From Bacteroidales bacterium (GTDB lineage: Bacteria; Bacteroidota; Bacteroidia; Bacteroidales; FEN-979): a DNA stretch of 33,978 bases. Below, in pieces: positions 7,254-15,213 of this stretch. Position 1 is the first letter of the stretch; each line of letters opens with the position of its first letter. Location of the stretch: assembly GCA_023229525.1 (NCBI GenBank), contig JALNZC010000044.1, positions 1 through 33,978 on the forward strand, in the 5' to 3' direction. Under the pieces are notes generated by a model. The model had not been told where the DNA came from. It made no database searches and saw only the letters and a list, made by a program, of their open reading frames with translations. Made by a program: the position numbers and the translations under genes.

Positions 7254-8501
7254 ATGGAAAAAACATGCTTTGTCATAATGGGGTTTGGTATAAAAACAGA
7301 CTTTAGAACAGGTCGTGATATTGATCTCGATAAAACTTACAACAATATCATAAAGCCCGTATTTGAAGAACTTGGATTCTTATGTTATAGAGCTGACGAT
7401 ATAAAACATTCAGGTGTCATTGACATACCTATGTATGAAAATATTCTGAAGTCAGATTTTGTTGTTGCGGATATTTCGACATTAAATCCTAATGTTTTGT
7501 ATGAACTTGGTATTCGTCATGCTGTTCGTAAGTCAACCACCCTAATAATCGCTGAGAAAGAACTAAAATATCCTTTTGACTTGAATCATATTATAATAGA
7601 TAGCTATGAGCACCTTGGAAAAGCTATTGATTATGATGAAGTAATGAGATTTAGAGAGTATTTAAAAGAAAAAGTTCAATATTTACTGGATAACCCTAAC
7701 ACTGATAGTCCCTTATATTCATTTTTTCCTAAATTAAATGTTCCCACCTTTACTGTGGAAGAAATAAAAGAAATAAAAGAAAATATTGAGGAAGAAAAAT
7801 CAGCTACTGAATTAGTTGAGGAAGCAGAAAAATGCAAGTCTAATAAAGAATATGAGAAAGCCATTGTGCTATTAAATCAAGCTAAATTATTGCTTCCTAG
7901 GAATGAATTCATTATTCAGCGCCTTGTACTAGTTAAATATAAGTCAAAACTCCCTAATGAAGAAACTGCATTATTTGAAGCTGAAACTATATTATCAGTT
8001 TTAAATCCTGAAAAAACTACTGACCCTGAAACATTAGGCCTTGCAGGGGCTATAAATAAAAGATTATTTGAAGTTTATAATGATAAATCTTATTTGGATA
8101 AGGCTCTTTGGTTTTACTCAAGAGGTTTTTATATAAGACAAGATTATTACAATGGAATTAATACAGCATTCTTGTATAATTTATGTGCATCAATAGATAA
8201 TGACCAGTTTGAATCTTTTGCTAATTACGGCAATGCAATATCAACTAGAAAGAAAGTTATTGATATATGTAATATTATCCTTGCTGAGGAACCTTTTAAG
8301 AATAGAGATGATAAACACTGGATATATCTAACACTGGCCGAGGCCTATATTGGGATAAACGAATTTGAATTTTCCGAAAAATACTACAAACTAGCCATTG
8401 AAAATGGTGCAGACTCATTTTCTATTGGTTCTTATGAAGAACAAATTGGTAGGATCGAAAAAGTAAATTCAATTTTTAAATCAAAATGGAATATTAAATA
8501 A
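7254..8501 (+). CDS. Deoxyribosyltransferase/TIR-like domain fused to TRAFs-binding-type TPR domain
   Basis: This is a 415-residue protein. Residues 1-150 form a Rossmann-like domain related to nucleoside 2-deoxyribosyltransferases and TIRs (CFVIMGFG at the first strand, VVADISTLNPNVLYELGIRHA at about 70-90). Glu84 in YELG matches the catalytic position. Residues about 187-400 are helical repeats resembling the DUF4071/TRAFs-binding (TPR-S) domain, with a conserved-looking stretch LNPEKTTDPETLGLAGAI. Such fusions occur in predicted NAD- or nucleotide-targeting immune effectors beside TIR genes. It sits 11 bases after the poly-Gly TIR gene and 9 bases before the next TIR gene. It likely acts as effector or scaffold; the enzymatic substrate is unknown. 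Confidence 0.75.
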   Translation: MEKTCFVIMGFGIKTDFRTGRDIDLDKTYNNIIKPVFEELGFLCYRADDIKHSGVIDIPMYENILKSDFVVADISTLNPNVLYELGIRHAVRKSTTLIIAEKELKYPFDLNHIIIDSYEHLGKAIDYDEVMRFREYLKEKVQYLLDNPNTDSPLYSFFPKLNVPTFTVEEIKEIKENIEEEKSATELVEEAEKCKSNKEYEKAIVLLNQAKLLLPRNEFIIQRLVLVKYKSKLPNEETALFEAETILSVLNPEKTTDPETLGLAGAINKRLFEVYNDKSYLDKALWFYSRGFYIRQDYYNGINTAFLYNLCASIDNDQFESFANYGNAISTRKKVIDICNIILAEEPFKNRDDKHWIYLTLAEAYIGINEFEFSEKYYKLAIENGADSFSIGSYEEQIGRIEKVNSIFKSKWNIK

Positions 8502-8510
8502 ACGCAAAAA

Positions 8511-9050
8511 ATGAGTAACCTGCATAAAGTATTCATTAGTTTTCATTCGGAAGACATAATCTATAAGGAAATATTTGAAAAACTATTTCATGAAACCTTC
8601 GGTGTAATTATTTCGCGTTCTGTTGATAAAGGAGACATTCCTGATGGTCTACTTACTGATACAGTGAGGCAAAAAATTCGAGATGAATATTTAAGAGACT
8701 CGTCAGTAACGATTGTATTAATTGGAGCATATACATGGCAAAGAAAACATGTAGATTGGGAAATAAGCTCGAGTATAAGAGATACTACCTTTAATCCTCG
8801 GTCTGGTTTATTAGGGATACTATTGCCAACATATCCCAGTTATGCCGAGAATAAGTATTCTAAATATACAATACCCCCAAGGCTTTCAGACAATTTGGAT
8901 TGTGGCTTTTCAAAGATTTATCGCTGGACAGAAAACCCAATTTCGATTCAACAATGGGTCCATGACGCATACTTAAATAAAATCAAAGTTACACCTGATA
9001 ATTCATATCCAAGTTATGCAAATAATAGAAGTGGCGAAAGATGGTATTAA
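8511..9050 (+). CDS. ThsB-like TIR domain protein
   Basis: This 179-residue single-domain protein matches the MTH538/DUF1863 TIR family closely. It has HKVFISFHSED at 5-15, DEYLRDSSVTIVLIGAYTW at 58-76, RKHVDWEISSSIRDT with Glu84 as the likely catalytic residue, GLLGILLPTYPSY, and a C-terminal NNRSGERWY. In Thoeris such TIRs make a NAD-derived signalling molecule that activates a partner effector. Here the partner could be the TPR-bearing protein just upstream. It is the last gene of block 1 and is followed by hairpin repeat B. No SIR2 or SLOG ThsA gene is present, so this is not canonical Thoeris. Confidence 0.88.
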   Translation: MSNLHKVFISFHSEDIIYKEIFEKLFHETFGVIISRSVDKGDIPDGLLTDTVRQKIRDEYLRDSSVTIVLIGAYTWQRKHVDWEISSSIRDTTFNPRSGLLGILLPTYPSYAENKYSKYTIPPRLSDNLDCGFSKIYRWTENPISIQQWVHDAYLNKIKVTPDNSYPSYANNRSGERWY

Positions 9051-9062
9051 TTAAACGTATAG

Positions 9063-9127
9063 TTGCAAGCACATTGCCAAAGCCCCTCGAGACAACGCAA
9101 CAATCAAAGCTTTGTCAAAGAGTACAA
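9063..9127 (+). repeat. Hairpin repeat B between block 1 and block 2
   Basis: The left arm TTGCAAGCACATTGCCAAAG resembles that of repeat C. The right arm CTTTGTCAAAGAGTACAA resembles that of repeat A. B is therefore a mosaic with a less well paired outer stem. It starts 12 bases after the last gene of block 1. It could also act as a transcription barrier between blocks, but it lacks the U-tract of a standard terminator. Confidence 0.7.
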
Positions 9128-9159
9128 TTTTGCTGACGCTAAAGAAGTTTATATTTTTG
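9128..9159 (+). promoter_or_regulatory. Bacteroidota-type promoter of block 2
   Basis: TTTG at 9128-9131 is followed after 20 bases by TATTTTTG at 9152-9159. This is a full match to the -33 TTTG / -7 TAnnTTTG consensus recognised by the Bacteroidota primary sigma factor. It lies 42 bases upstream of the substrate-binding protein gene, so block 2 appears to have its own promoter. Confidence 0.6.
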
Positions 9160-9200
9160 AATAATTTATTTCATAGTATATGAATTAAAAAAGAAAGAAA

Positions 9201-10154
9201 ATGATTAAAAATGTATTACAATTATTGTGTATCCTATTCTTGTTTTTTTCATGCAATTCAAAACAAAGTGAAAAGATACCTGAGGAAATCAAATTAGCAT
9301 ATATCCCTTATTCTGCTGATTTACCTTTTTTTGTTGCAATAGATAATGGCTATTTTAAAAAAAATGGTTTGAACATTAAGCCTATTCTTGCGAAAAATAC
9401 AAGTGAAGCTTTAGATTTAGTATTATCAGATCAGGCTGTAGGTTCGATGGGTAACAGTTTTTCAGTACTTTTTTCAATTCATTCGAAGGACTCAAATCAA
9501 ATTCGATTAATAAATGTTTCAGCAGAAATAGAGGATAATAACAGATTCTCAACATACATCTTAACAAGTAATTCCACCAATATTCTTACAGTTAAAGATT
9601 TAACAGGAAAAAGAATTGGAACAGAAAAAGGTCTTTCTCAAGTAGTTTGGGTTAATCTATACTTACAAAAGAATGGAATTAGTCCGAATAATGACGTGAC
9701 AATTATTGAAGAAGATGCTGAAAACCTGTTGAATGGATTAAAGACAAATCAGTTTGATGCCATTTTTGTATTTGAACCATATGGAACTATTGGTCTATTA
9801 AACAAATGTGGAAAAGAATTTCAACCTTTTTTCCGGAAATACATTATGAATCCTTTCCCAGCTGGTGGCGCTGTTATATCAAAAAAATTCATTGACAAAT
9901 ACCCCGTTGCAGCAGATTTAGTTATAAAATCTTTAGATGAAGCAATTGAGTTTATAAATAAAAATCCAGAATTGTCAAAAAAATCGCTAGTTAAGTATAC
10001 TCCGATAGATAGTATTATAGCAATGAAATCAAATATATACTTCTGGTGGCCAAGTACTGACATAAAATCGAATTCTGTTAAAAAACTTTCTGATATTATG
10101 TTTCAAAACAAAGTTATAATAAAGAAGATAGATGTTAACTCATTTTTATATTAG
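9201..10154 (+). CDS. NMT1/SsuA-type ABC transporter substrate-binding lipoprotein
   Basis: This is a 317-residue protein. A lipobox ends at Cys18 (LFLFFSC), predicting lipid anchoring. The periplasmic domain has the layout of the NMT1/THI5, SsuA and TauA family: IKLAYIPYSADLPFFVAIDNGYFKKNGLNIKPI at the start, LTGKRIGTEKG near 137, NQFDAIFVFEPYG near 191, and PFPAGGAVISKKFIDKYP. These proteins deliver sulfonates, nitrate, pyrimidine precursors or related small molecules to an SsuBC-type importer. The ATPase follows after 3 bases. The substrate cannot be read from the sequence. It is preceded by a good promoter. Confidence 0.87.
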   Translation: MIKNVLQLLCILFLFFSCNSKQSEKIPEEIKLAYIPYSADLPFFVAIDNGYFKKNGLNIKPILAKNTSEALDLVLSDQAVGSMGNSFSVLFSIHSKDSNQIRLINVSAEIEDNNRFSTYILTSNSTNILTVKDLTGKRIGTEKGLSQVVWVNLYLQKNGISPNNDVTIIEEDAENLLNGLKTNQFDAIFVFEPYGTIGLLNKCGKEFQPFFRKYIMNPFPAGGAVISKKFIDKYPVAADLVIKSLDEAIEFINKNPELSKKSLVKYTPIDSIIAMKSNIYFWWPSTDIKSNSVKKLSDIMFQNKVIIKKIDVNSFLY

Positions 10155-10157
10155 AAT

Positions 10158-10934
10158 ATGGAAAATGAAAATTACATCGTAATTGACAATTTAAATAAAA
10201 ACTTCTCAGGCAAAAATCCTCTCGTAGTTTTTAAAAATTTCTCACTCTCTATCAAACAAGGTGAAATACATTGTATATTCGGACCTAATGGATGTGGCAA
10301 ATCTACACTATTAAATATTCTGTCCTGTATTGATATTGATTACAGGGGAAAGGTTCTTATTAATAACCACCCACCCAAAATTGGTACAGTTGGTTTTCTT
10401 TTTCAAGATTATGGTACATCTTTATATCCATGGTTGACATGTGGTGATAATATTACTTTAAAATATAAGTTTAAAGGTATAAAAGCAAACGAAAGAGAAA
10501 AAATAGCAAAAGAGTTAATCAAGGAACTTAATATTGATTTGAACCTTGACAAATACCCGTATGAATTTAGTGGAGGTCAGCAGCAATTGATTTCTCTCGC
10601 ACGTGCATTATGTGATTCTCCAAATGTTTTATTAATGGATGAACCGTTTAGTGCATTAGATGCAGGTATGAGAGAAAAAATCAGGAAGGAAATACTCAGT
10701 ATCATTCAAAAACTTAAATTAACCGTTGTAATGGTTTCACATAATCTTGAAGATTGTATTTATTGCTCTGACAAGATTACTTTTCTTACTAACTTACCAA
10801 CAAAGGTTTTTAATACTCAAAAGACTCAATTGAATCCTGATAAATTGTTACGAAATATATATTCAAATGAATTTTCTGAAGTAATGAAACATTTTAGAAT
10901 CATTTCACAAAATGCTCAAAATAAACAATTATAA
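10158..10934 (+). CDS. SsuB/TauB-type ABC transporter ATP-binding protein
   Basis: This 258-residue ATPase has Walker A GPNGCGKST at 42-50, a Q-loop in LFQDYGTSLYPWLT, the signature FSGGQQQ, and Walker B with catalytic Glu in LLMDEPFSALD. Lengths and motifs match the nitrate/sulfonate/taurine importer subfamily. It powers the permease encoded next, whose start codon lies 23 bases inside the end of this gene, implying coupled translation. Confidence 0.92.
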   Translation: MENENYIVIDNLNKNFSGKNPLVVFKNFSLSIKQGEIHCIFGPNGCGKSTLLNILSCIDIDYRGKVLINNHPPKIGTVGFLFQDYGTSLYPWLTCGDNITLKYKFKGIKANEREKIAKELIKELNIDLNLDKYPYEFSGGQQQLISLARALCDSPNVLLMDEPFSALDAGMREKIRKEILSIIQKLKLTVVMVSHNLEDCIYCSDKITFLTNLPTKVFNTQKTQLNPDKLLRNIYSNEFSEVMKHFRIISQNAQNKQL

Positions 10935-11667
10935 ATATTCGGTTCCCATACTACTGATTTGTTTATGGGCTTTACTATCTTATACAGGGATGGTCAGTCC
11001 GTTTTTTCTGGCAACCCCTTCAGATACTTTAATAAAACTTTATGAACTTCTTTTATCTGGTGAAATTTTTAAAGATTTGTTTTTTACTTTATTTAGAATT
11101 ATTGTTGCACTAGCTATAGGAACAATTATTGGTTTATTTTTCGGATTGCTTTTTGGAATATTTCAGAATCTTTGGAAATATGTACAAGGAACTGTTGATT
11201 TTTTTCGCAGTTTACCAGCTTTTGCTTTATTCCCGTTTTTTATCTTAATTTTTGGACCAGGTGATAAAGCTAAAATAGGTACAACAGCTTGGTTTATTGC
11301 ATTTATTATGATGATTTCTTCAGCCTATGCAATTATTCATGCGAACAAAACACGTATAAAGGCTGCACAAATCCTTGGAGCAACAAAGACCCAGATTTTT
11401 TTTAGGGTTATTTTACCCGATGGTTTATCTGAATTAATGGTAGGTTTCAGGAATGCATTAGCATTTGGGCCGATGCTTATTGTTGCAACAGAAATGTTTA
11501 GTGGTACGAAATATGGCCTTGGGGATCGAATTTACGAGGCTCGCTTACTTTATAATGTGGATGAGATGTATGCAACACTGTTAATTGTCGGTTTCATGGG
11601 ATATGGAATAAATAAATTGTTTTTAACCTTTTTTGAAAAGAAAATTCACTGGAAAAATAAAATTTAA
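10912..11667 (+). CDS. SsuC/TauC-type ABC transporter permease
   Basis: This 251-residue membrane protein has about six hydrophobic segments. The cytoplasmic EAA-like loop AAQILGATKTQIFFRVILPDGLSELMVGFR, which contacts the ATPase, is at about 147-178. FFRSLPAFALFPFFILIFGPG is typical of the SsuC/TauC family. With the two preceding genes it makes a complete importer. The next gene starts 5 bases after the stop, so transporter and downstream genes are one transcription unit. Confidence 0.9.
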   Translation: MLKINNYKYSVPILLICLWALLSYTGMVSPFFLATPSDTLIKLYELLLSGEIFKDLFFTLFRIIVALAIGTIIGLFFGLLFGIFQNLWKYVQGTVDFFRSLPAFALFPFFILIFGPGDKAKIGTTAWFIAFIMMISSAYAIIHANKTRIKAAQILGATKTQIFFRVILPDGLSELMVGFRNALAFGPMLIVATEMFSGTKYGLGDRIYEARLLYNVDEMYATLLIVGFMGYGINKLFLTFFEKKIHWKNKI

Positions 11668-11672
11668 TAATT

Positions 11673-13172
11673 ATGAAGTTAGTTTTGGAAATTGACATTT
11701 TTATTGGAGGTAATAAAAATTTTAAGGAAAAAGAAAAGCATTTTCATAATGCTATTGAAAAATTATCCAAAGAGGGAAAATATAAAAATCACAAATTTGT
11801 CTTCCATCCAGGAATTGGCAAAGAAGATAGTCCGCCACCACAAGATCAAGAGAATTTTAATAAAATTGTCGAAGATGTTGATTTGTTGTTCCTTTTCTTT
11901 GAAGAAGGAATTGGTACAATTAATAAAACAGTTACTAAATCTGATGAAGTAATAAACTATTTATGTCAGCAATACGATTTAACTTCTGATGAAGCCAAGT
12001 GTAACTCAGTTCTTGAATTTGGTCATGCTGAATTTAAAAACCCTAAATGCAAAATCCATTTTATTATTAATACAAAGCCAGAGAATCCAGATGAATTCAC
12101 GAAGTTGCAAATATTCCTTAATAAAATTCAGTTAAAAGGAGCTAATGTTCAGAAAGGTAATTTTAAGGGATTTTATACACAAGAATCTCTTAATGGAATT
12201 GAGATTTATATATTTAACAAAATTAAGGATTTTATCGATAAAAGAGTGGACGACTATAATAGAGCCCAAGCGACAAGACCCATTGAATACCCCACGAAGG
12301 CAGGAATTTGTGCTTATGAAATCATGTATGAAATGCTTGATTCATGTAAGAATGTGTTTAGTTTTAACGTATTGAATTCAACTGCAACCCAAGATGAAGA
12401 AGAAACTCCAAGAGGAAAATTCGGGAAAAAACTTCAATCTCTAATCATAAACAAAAAAATTAATTTCACACGTGTATCAGCATTTACAGATATTCAAAAA
12501 TTGAATGATACTTTTGATGATATTGAAGTTCTTTTCAACGTACCTAGAATTAACATTAGTTATTATCCATACTTACATATATCACCAAAGCCAATTAATA
12601 ATATTAATACTGATAACAATCGAAATTTCCATGACCATGCAAATATTGTTTTATTTAGTTCAAAGGGAACTTTTATTGAAGGTGCCGGAATGTGGGGTTT
12701 ATTTAGAGATAAAAAAGTTGATGGGAAATACCTAAGTGCTGGTTTACTGTATAATAATTTATCTCAAGATCATCCATTATATCGATATGCGATGAGGCTA
12801 AAAATAGACTTTGAGCTATCTGCTCCACTTTTTATTTCTCATCAATCAGATTATCGTATTTATGAGGAAATTGAAACATGTTACAATATTGAAGATTTTA
12901 ATGCAGATAAATTTAAAACTGAGATTGAAGGGTTTCACCCTAAGAATTTTTTTATTTTAATAAAACTTCTAACTCGTAATTTTCCAGATCAATATAAACC
13001 ATTACAAACAAAACTTTGTAACTTATGTCAAAAAATATCAACGGGAAACGTGTTTTCTGTTAAAAATAAAGAAACAGATGAGCCATCTCTACTTTTTAAG
13101 GAAATTATGACAACATTTAACATCGACCCAAAGGAAATAAATTGCAATACTGAAAAATGCACAAAGAAATGA
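11673..13172 (+). CDS. Unrecognised 499-residue protein with effector-like N-terminal domain
   Basis: I do not recognise the full protein. Residues 1-195 look like an alpha/beta domain of the DUF4062/TIR-like kind that often begins immune-type proteins: LEIDIFIGGNKNF at the first strand, an acidic VEDVDLLFLFF strand, KSDEVINYLC, SVLEFGHAEF, then CKIHFIINT. The middle (about 225-380) has strands such as ANIVLFSSKGTF and an aromatic AGMWGLF, followed by HPLYRYAMRL. The C-terminus (about 410-499) is helical and ends with cysteines (LCNLC and CNTEKC). It sits between the permease and the radical SAM gene, whose start overlaps its stop (ATGA). Function is unknown. It may be the sensor or target of this cluster. 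Confidence 0.8.
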   Translation: MKLVLEIDIFIGGNKNFKEKEKHFHNAIEKLSKEGKYKNHKFVFHPGIGKEDSPPPQDQENFNKIVEDVDLLFLFFEEGIGTINKTVTKSDEVINYLCQQYDLTSDEAKCNSVLEFGHAEFKNPKCKIHFIINTKPENPDEFTKLQIFLNKIQLKGANVQKGNFKGFYTQESLNGIEIYIFNKIKDFIDKRVDDYNRAQATRPIEYPTKAGICAYEIMYEMLDSCKNVFSFNVLNSTATQDEEETPRGKFGKKLQSLIINKKINFTRVSAFTDIQKLNDTFDDIEVLFNVPRINISYYPYLHISPKPINNINTDNNRNFHDHANIVLFSSKGTFIEGAGMWGLFRDKKVDGKYLSAGLLYNNLSQDHPLYRYAMRLKIDFELSAPLFISHQSDYRIYEEIETCYNIEDFNADKFKTEIEGFHPKNFFILIKLLTRNFPDQYKPLQTKLCNLCQKISTGNVFSVKNKETDEPSLLFKEIMTTFNIDPKEINCNTEKCTKK

Positions 13173-14536
13173 TAATAGGTATTTATCCCAGTTCCGATTT
13201 TATCCAAGATAATTTGTATAATAAAACTTGTCCTCTTGGTTTATTAACTGTTCTTTCCTATCAGCATTATAAATCCATTATTTATAATGAGGTAGTATCT
13301 GGAGATATTGACCTTCATCCTGAATTAATACAAAATGCTGAAATATTATTATTTTCAATAACAGTAGCAAATTTCCCAAGAGCCATTAAATTATCAAAAA
13401 GATTTCATCTAGAAGGCAAAAGAATATATTGGGGGGGGCCAGAAGTATCAATGTCAGGTCCCAAGTTACTTATTGATAATTCATATATTGATGGTATTGC
13501 AATTGGAGCAGGGGAATCAATTATTAATGATTTATTAAATGAAAATGATAGAAGTGGAAGAGTATTTTTACAAAAGAATATAACCAGTTATTTTAAGCTT
13601 ATTAATGATTTTCATCCACTAAAATCAATTTTGAATTTTGATTCAATTAAAATAGATTATAATCTACTTTTTGATCTGGATAAATATGAGGGTTTATCTT
13701 ACTTATGGGGCAATGATTGCTTACAGGCAAATAAAAGATGTTATTTCTGCGGAAGGTTATCAATGGGGCTAGGTTATAGGTCTCCTGAAATAATATGGGA
13801 TGAATTATTAGAACAATATCGAAATGGTTTTAGATTTTTTTATAATACAACAGATTCAGTAACAACAAATCTTAATCTTTTTAAAGATTTTTGTATAAAA
13901 AAACCAAATGAAATCAAAGATGCATCTCATAGGGTTTTTGTAAATGCAAATATGGTAAATGAACATCTTATTAATTCATTAAAAATGATTAATGGTATTG
14001 CTGTTATGGGCATTGAGTCATTTGGTAATTTAAAAAAATCAAATAAAATTAATATAACAGAAAATGATAATATTCAAGCTATAGAAAGATTATTTAAAGC
14101 AGATTTAAAATTTGTAGTTAGTTTTGTGTATGGTTTGCCTGAAGATACACCCGAATCAATTGATTATAATTCTGAAATGATTAGAATAATTGTTGATAAA
14201 TACGGTTCAAATATTGATTCGATACATATTTCTCCGTTATTAATTACTACTGGTTCAACTGCATTTTATGACCTATATAATTTACCTTTAATCAAAGAAA
14301 AGTATAGAAATATGTCATTACCCCTCAATCCTATTGAATTAAGTAATGACTATTTTAATAATTTTTGTATGATAAGCCGAAAAGATACTATTTATAAAAT
14401 ATTAGAATTATCAGAGGAAATTAAGGCAATTGCTCCCAAAATAAAAATTGGTGCAAAGGGCATATTAAAAGCAGAACTTTTTAATCAAACAGATTTGAAT
14501 TATTTTTTAAAAGATAGTTTAGCAAATGCACTTTAG
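13169..14536 (+). CDS. B12-binding-type radical SAM enzyme
   Basis: This is a 455-residue protein. An N-terminal Rossmann-like cobalamin-type domain (CPLGLLTVLSY near 21, YWGGPEV near 87, IDGIAIGAGE near 107) lacks an obvious DxHxxG cobalamin ligand. The radical SAM domain follows: NDCLQANKRCYFCGR holds Cys184, Cys191 and Cys194, a C-x6-C-x2-C spacing instead of the usual C-x3-C-x2-C. Later VMGIESFGN and FVVSFVYGLPEDTPES match the barrel strands of B12-type radical SAM proteins. The start at 13169 (ATGA overlap) gives a typical MIIGIYPSS N-terminus; an ATG at 13157 would add four residues. The substrate is unknown. Co-translation suggests it acts on the transported compound or on the upstream protein. 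Confidence 0.82.
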   Translation: MIIGIYPSSDFIQDNLYNKTCPLGLLTVLSYQHYKSIIYNEVVSGDIDLHPELIQNAEILLFSITVANFPRAIKLSKRFHLEGKRIYWGGPEVSMSGPKLLIDNSYIDGIAIGAGESIINDLLNENDRSGRVFLQKNITSYFKLINDFHPLKSILNFDSIKIDYNLLFDLDKYEGLSYLWGNDCLQANKRCYFCGRLSMGLGYRSPEIIWDELLEQYRNGFRFFYNTTDSVTTNLNLFKDFCIKKPNEIKDASHRVFVNANMVNEHLINSLKMINGIAVMGIESFGNLKKSNKINITENDNIQAIERLFKADLKFVVSFVYGLPEDTPESIDYNSEMIRIIVDKYGSNIDSIHISPLLITTGSTAFYDLYNLPLIKEKYRNMSLPLNPIELSNDYFNNFCMISRKDTIYKILELSEEIKAIAPKIKIGAKGILKAELFNQTDLNYFLKDSLANAL

Positions 14537-14608
14537 AAATTTATATAAAGTTGAATTTGATTTAATCTAACTTTAAATGAGGAAATAATTTTTATTTAGC
14601 CATCACAT

Positions 14609-14675
14609 TTGCAAGCACATTGCCAAAGCCCCACAAGCCACCGATAGAACCAAATCTTTGTCAAAGAGCTTGCAA
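14609..14675 (+). repeat. Hairpin repeat C after block 2
   Basis: The arms TTGCAAGCACATTGCCAAAG and CTTTGTCAAAGAGCTTGCAA pair at 17 of 20 positions. The outer stem differs from repeat A (TTGCAC/GTGCAA there, TTGCAAGC/GCTTGCAA here) on both sides, a compensatory change. The flanking sequence to 14850 has no gene. It contains AATTGTTTTAAAAAA near 14694, the reverse complement of TTTTTTAAAACAATT before repeat A near 4256. Confidence 0.75.
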
Positions 14676-15213
14676 AGCCAACACACAGAGAGAAATTGTT
14701 TTAAAAAATTGTCGACACTTAAAAAATAAAAACGCTGACATACGAGCCGACACAGAAAGACAGAAAGTAAAATGAAAATGACAGGAAAACTGAATAATGA
14801 CAATGGTTTACAAAGCCAGATGAAAGAACACCTTATAATACTCCCTAATATTTAGACCACTGGCTAAAGTGATAAAGTTATTAACTTTAGACCAGCTATG
14901 AAACGGACAAAAAGAAAATTTTCAGCAGCATTCAAGGCCAAAGTAGCCCTTGAAGCTATCAAAGAACGGGAGACGACGTCAGAACTCGCCAAGCGTTTTG
15001 AGCTCCATCCTAACATGATCGCAAAGTGGAAGCAAGAGTTCCTGGAACGTTCAACCGAGATCTTCGAGAAGCCGGCACCGTGTAAGCAGTAATTAACAAT
15101 GGACGATTTTTGGCAAATAGGATTCCCTAATTTGAAGCATAAAGTTACTAAGGTTTATTTACGGTTTAACATCACTTTATTTTTAGGCTGAACTGGTTAT
15201 AAAAATCACACAT

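Noticed and set aside
8511..9050. Canonical Thoeris system
   Set aside because: The ThsB-like TIR is present but no ThsA (SIR2-SLOG or membrane version) is encoded anywhere in the block.
14603..14803. Minus-strand 66-codon open frame after block 2
   Set aside because: It reads through hairpin repeat C and flanking AT-rich DNA; its hydrophobic translation is a by-product of the poly-A/T composition.
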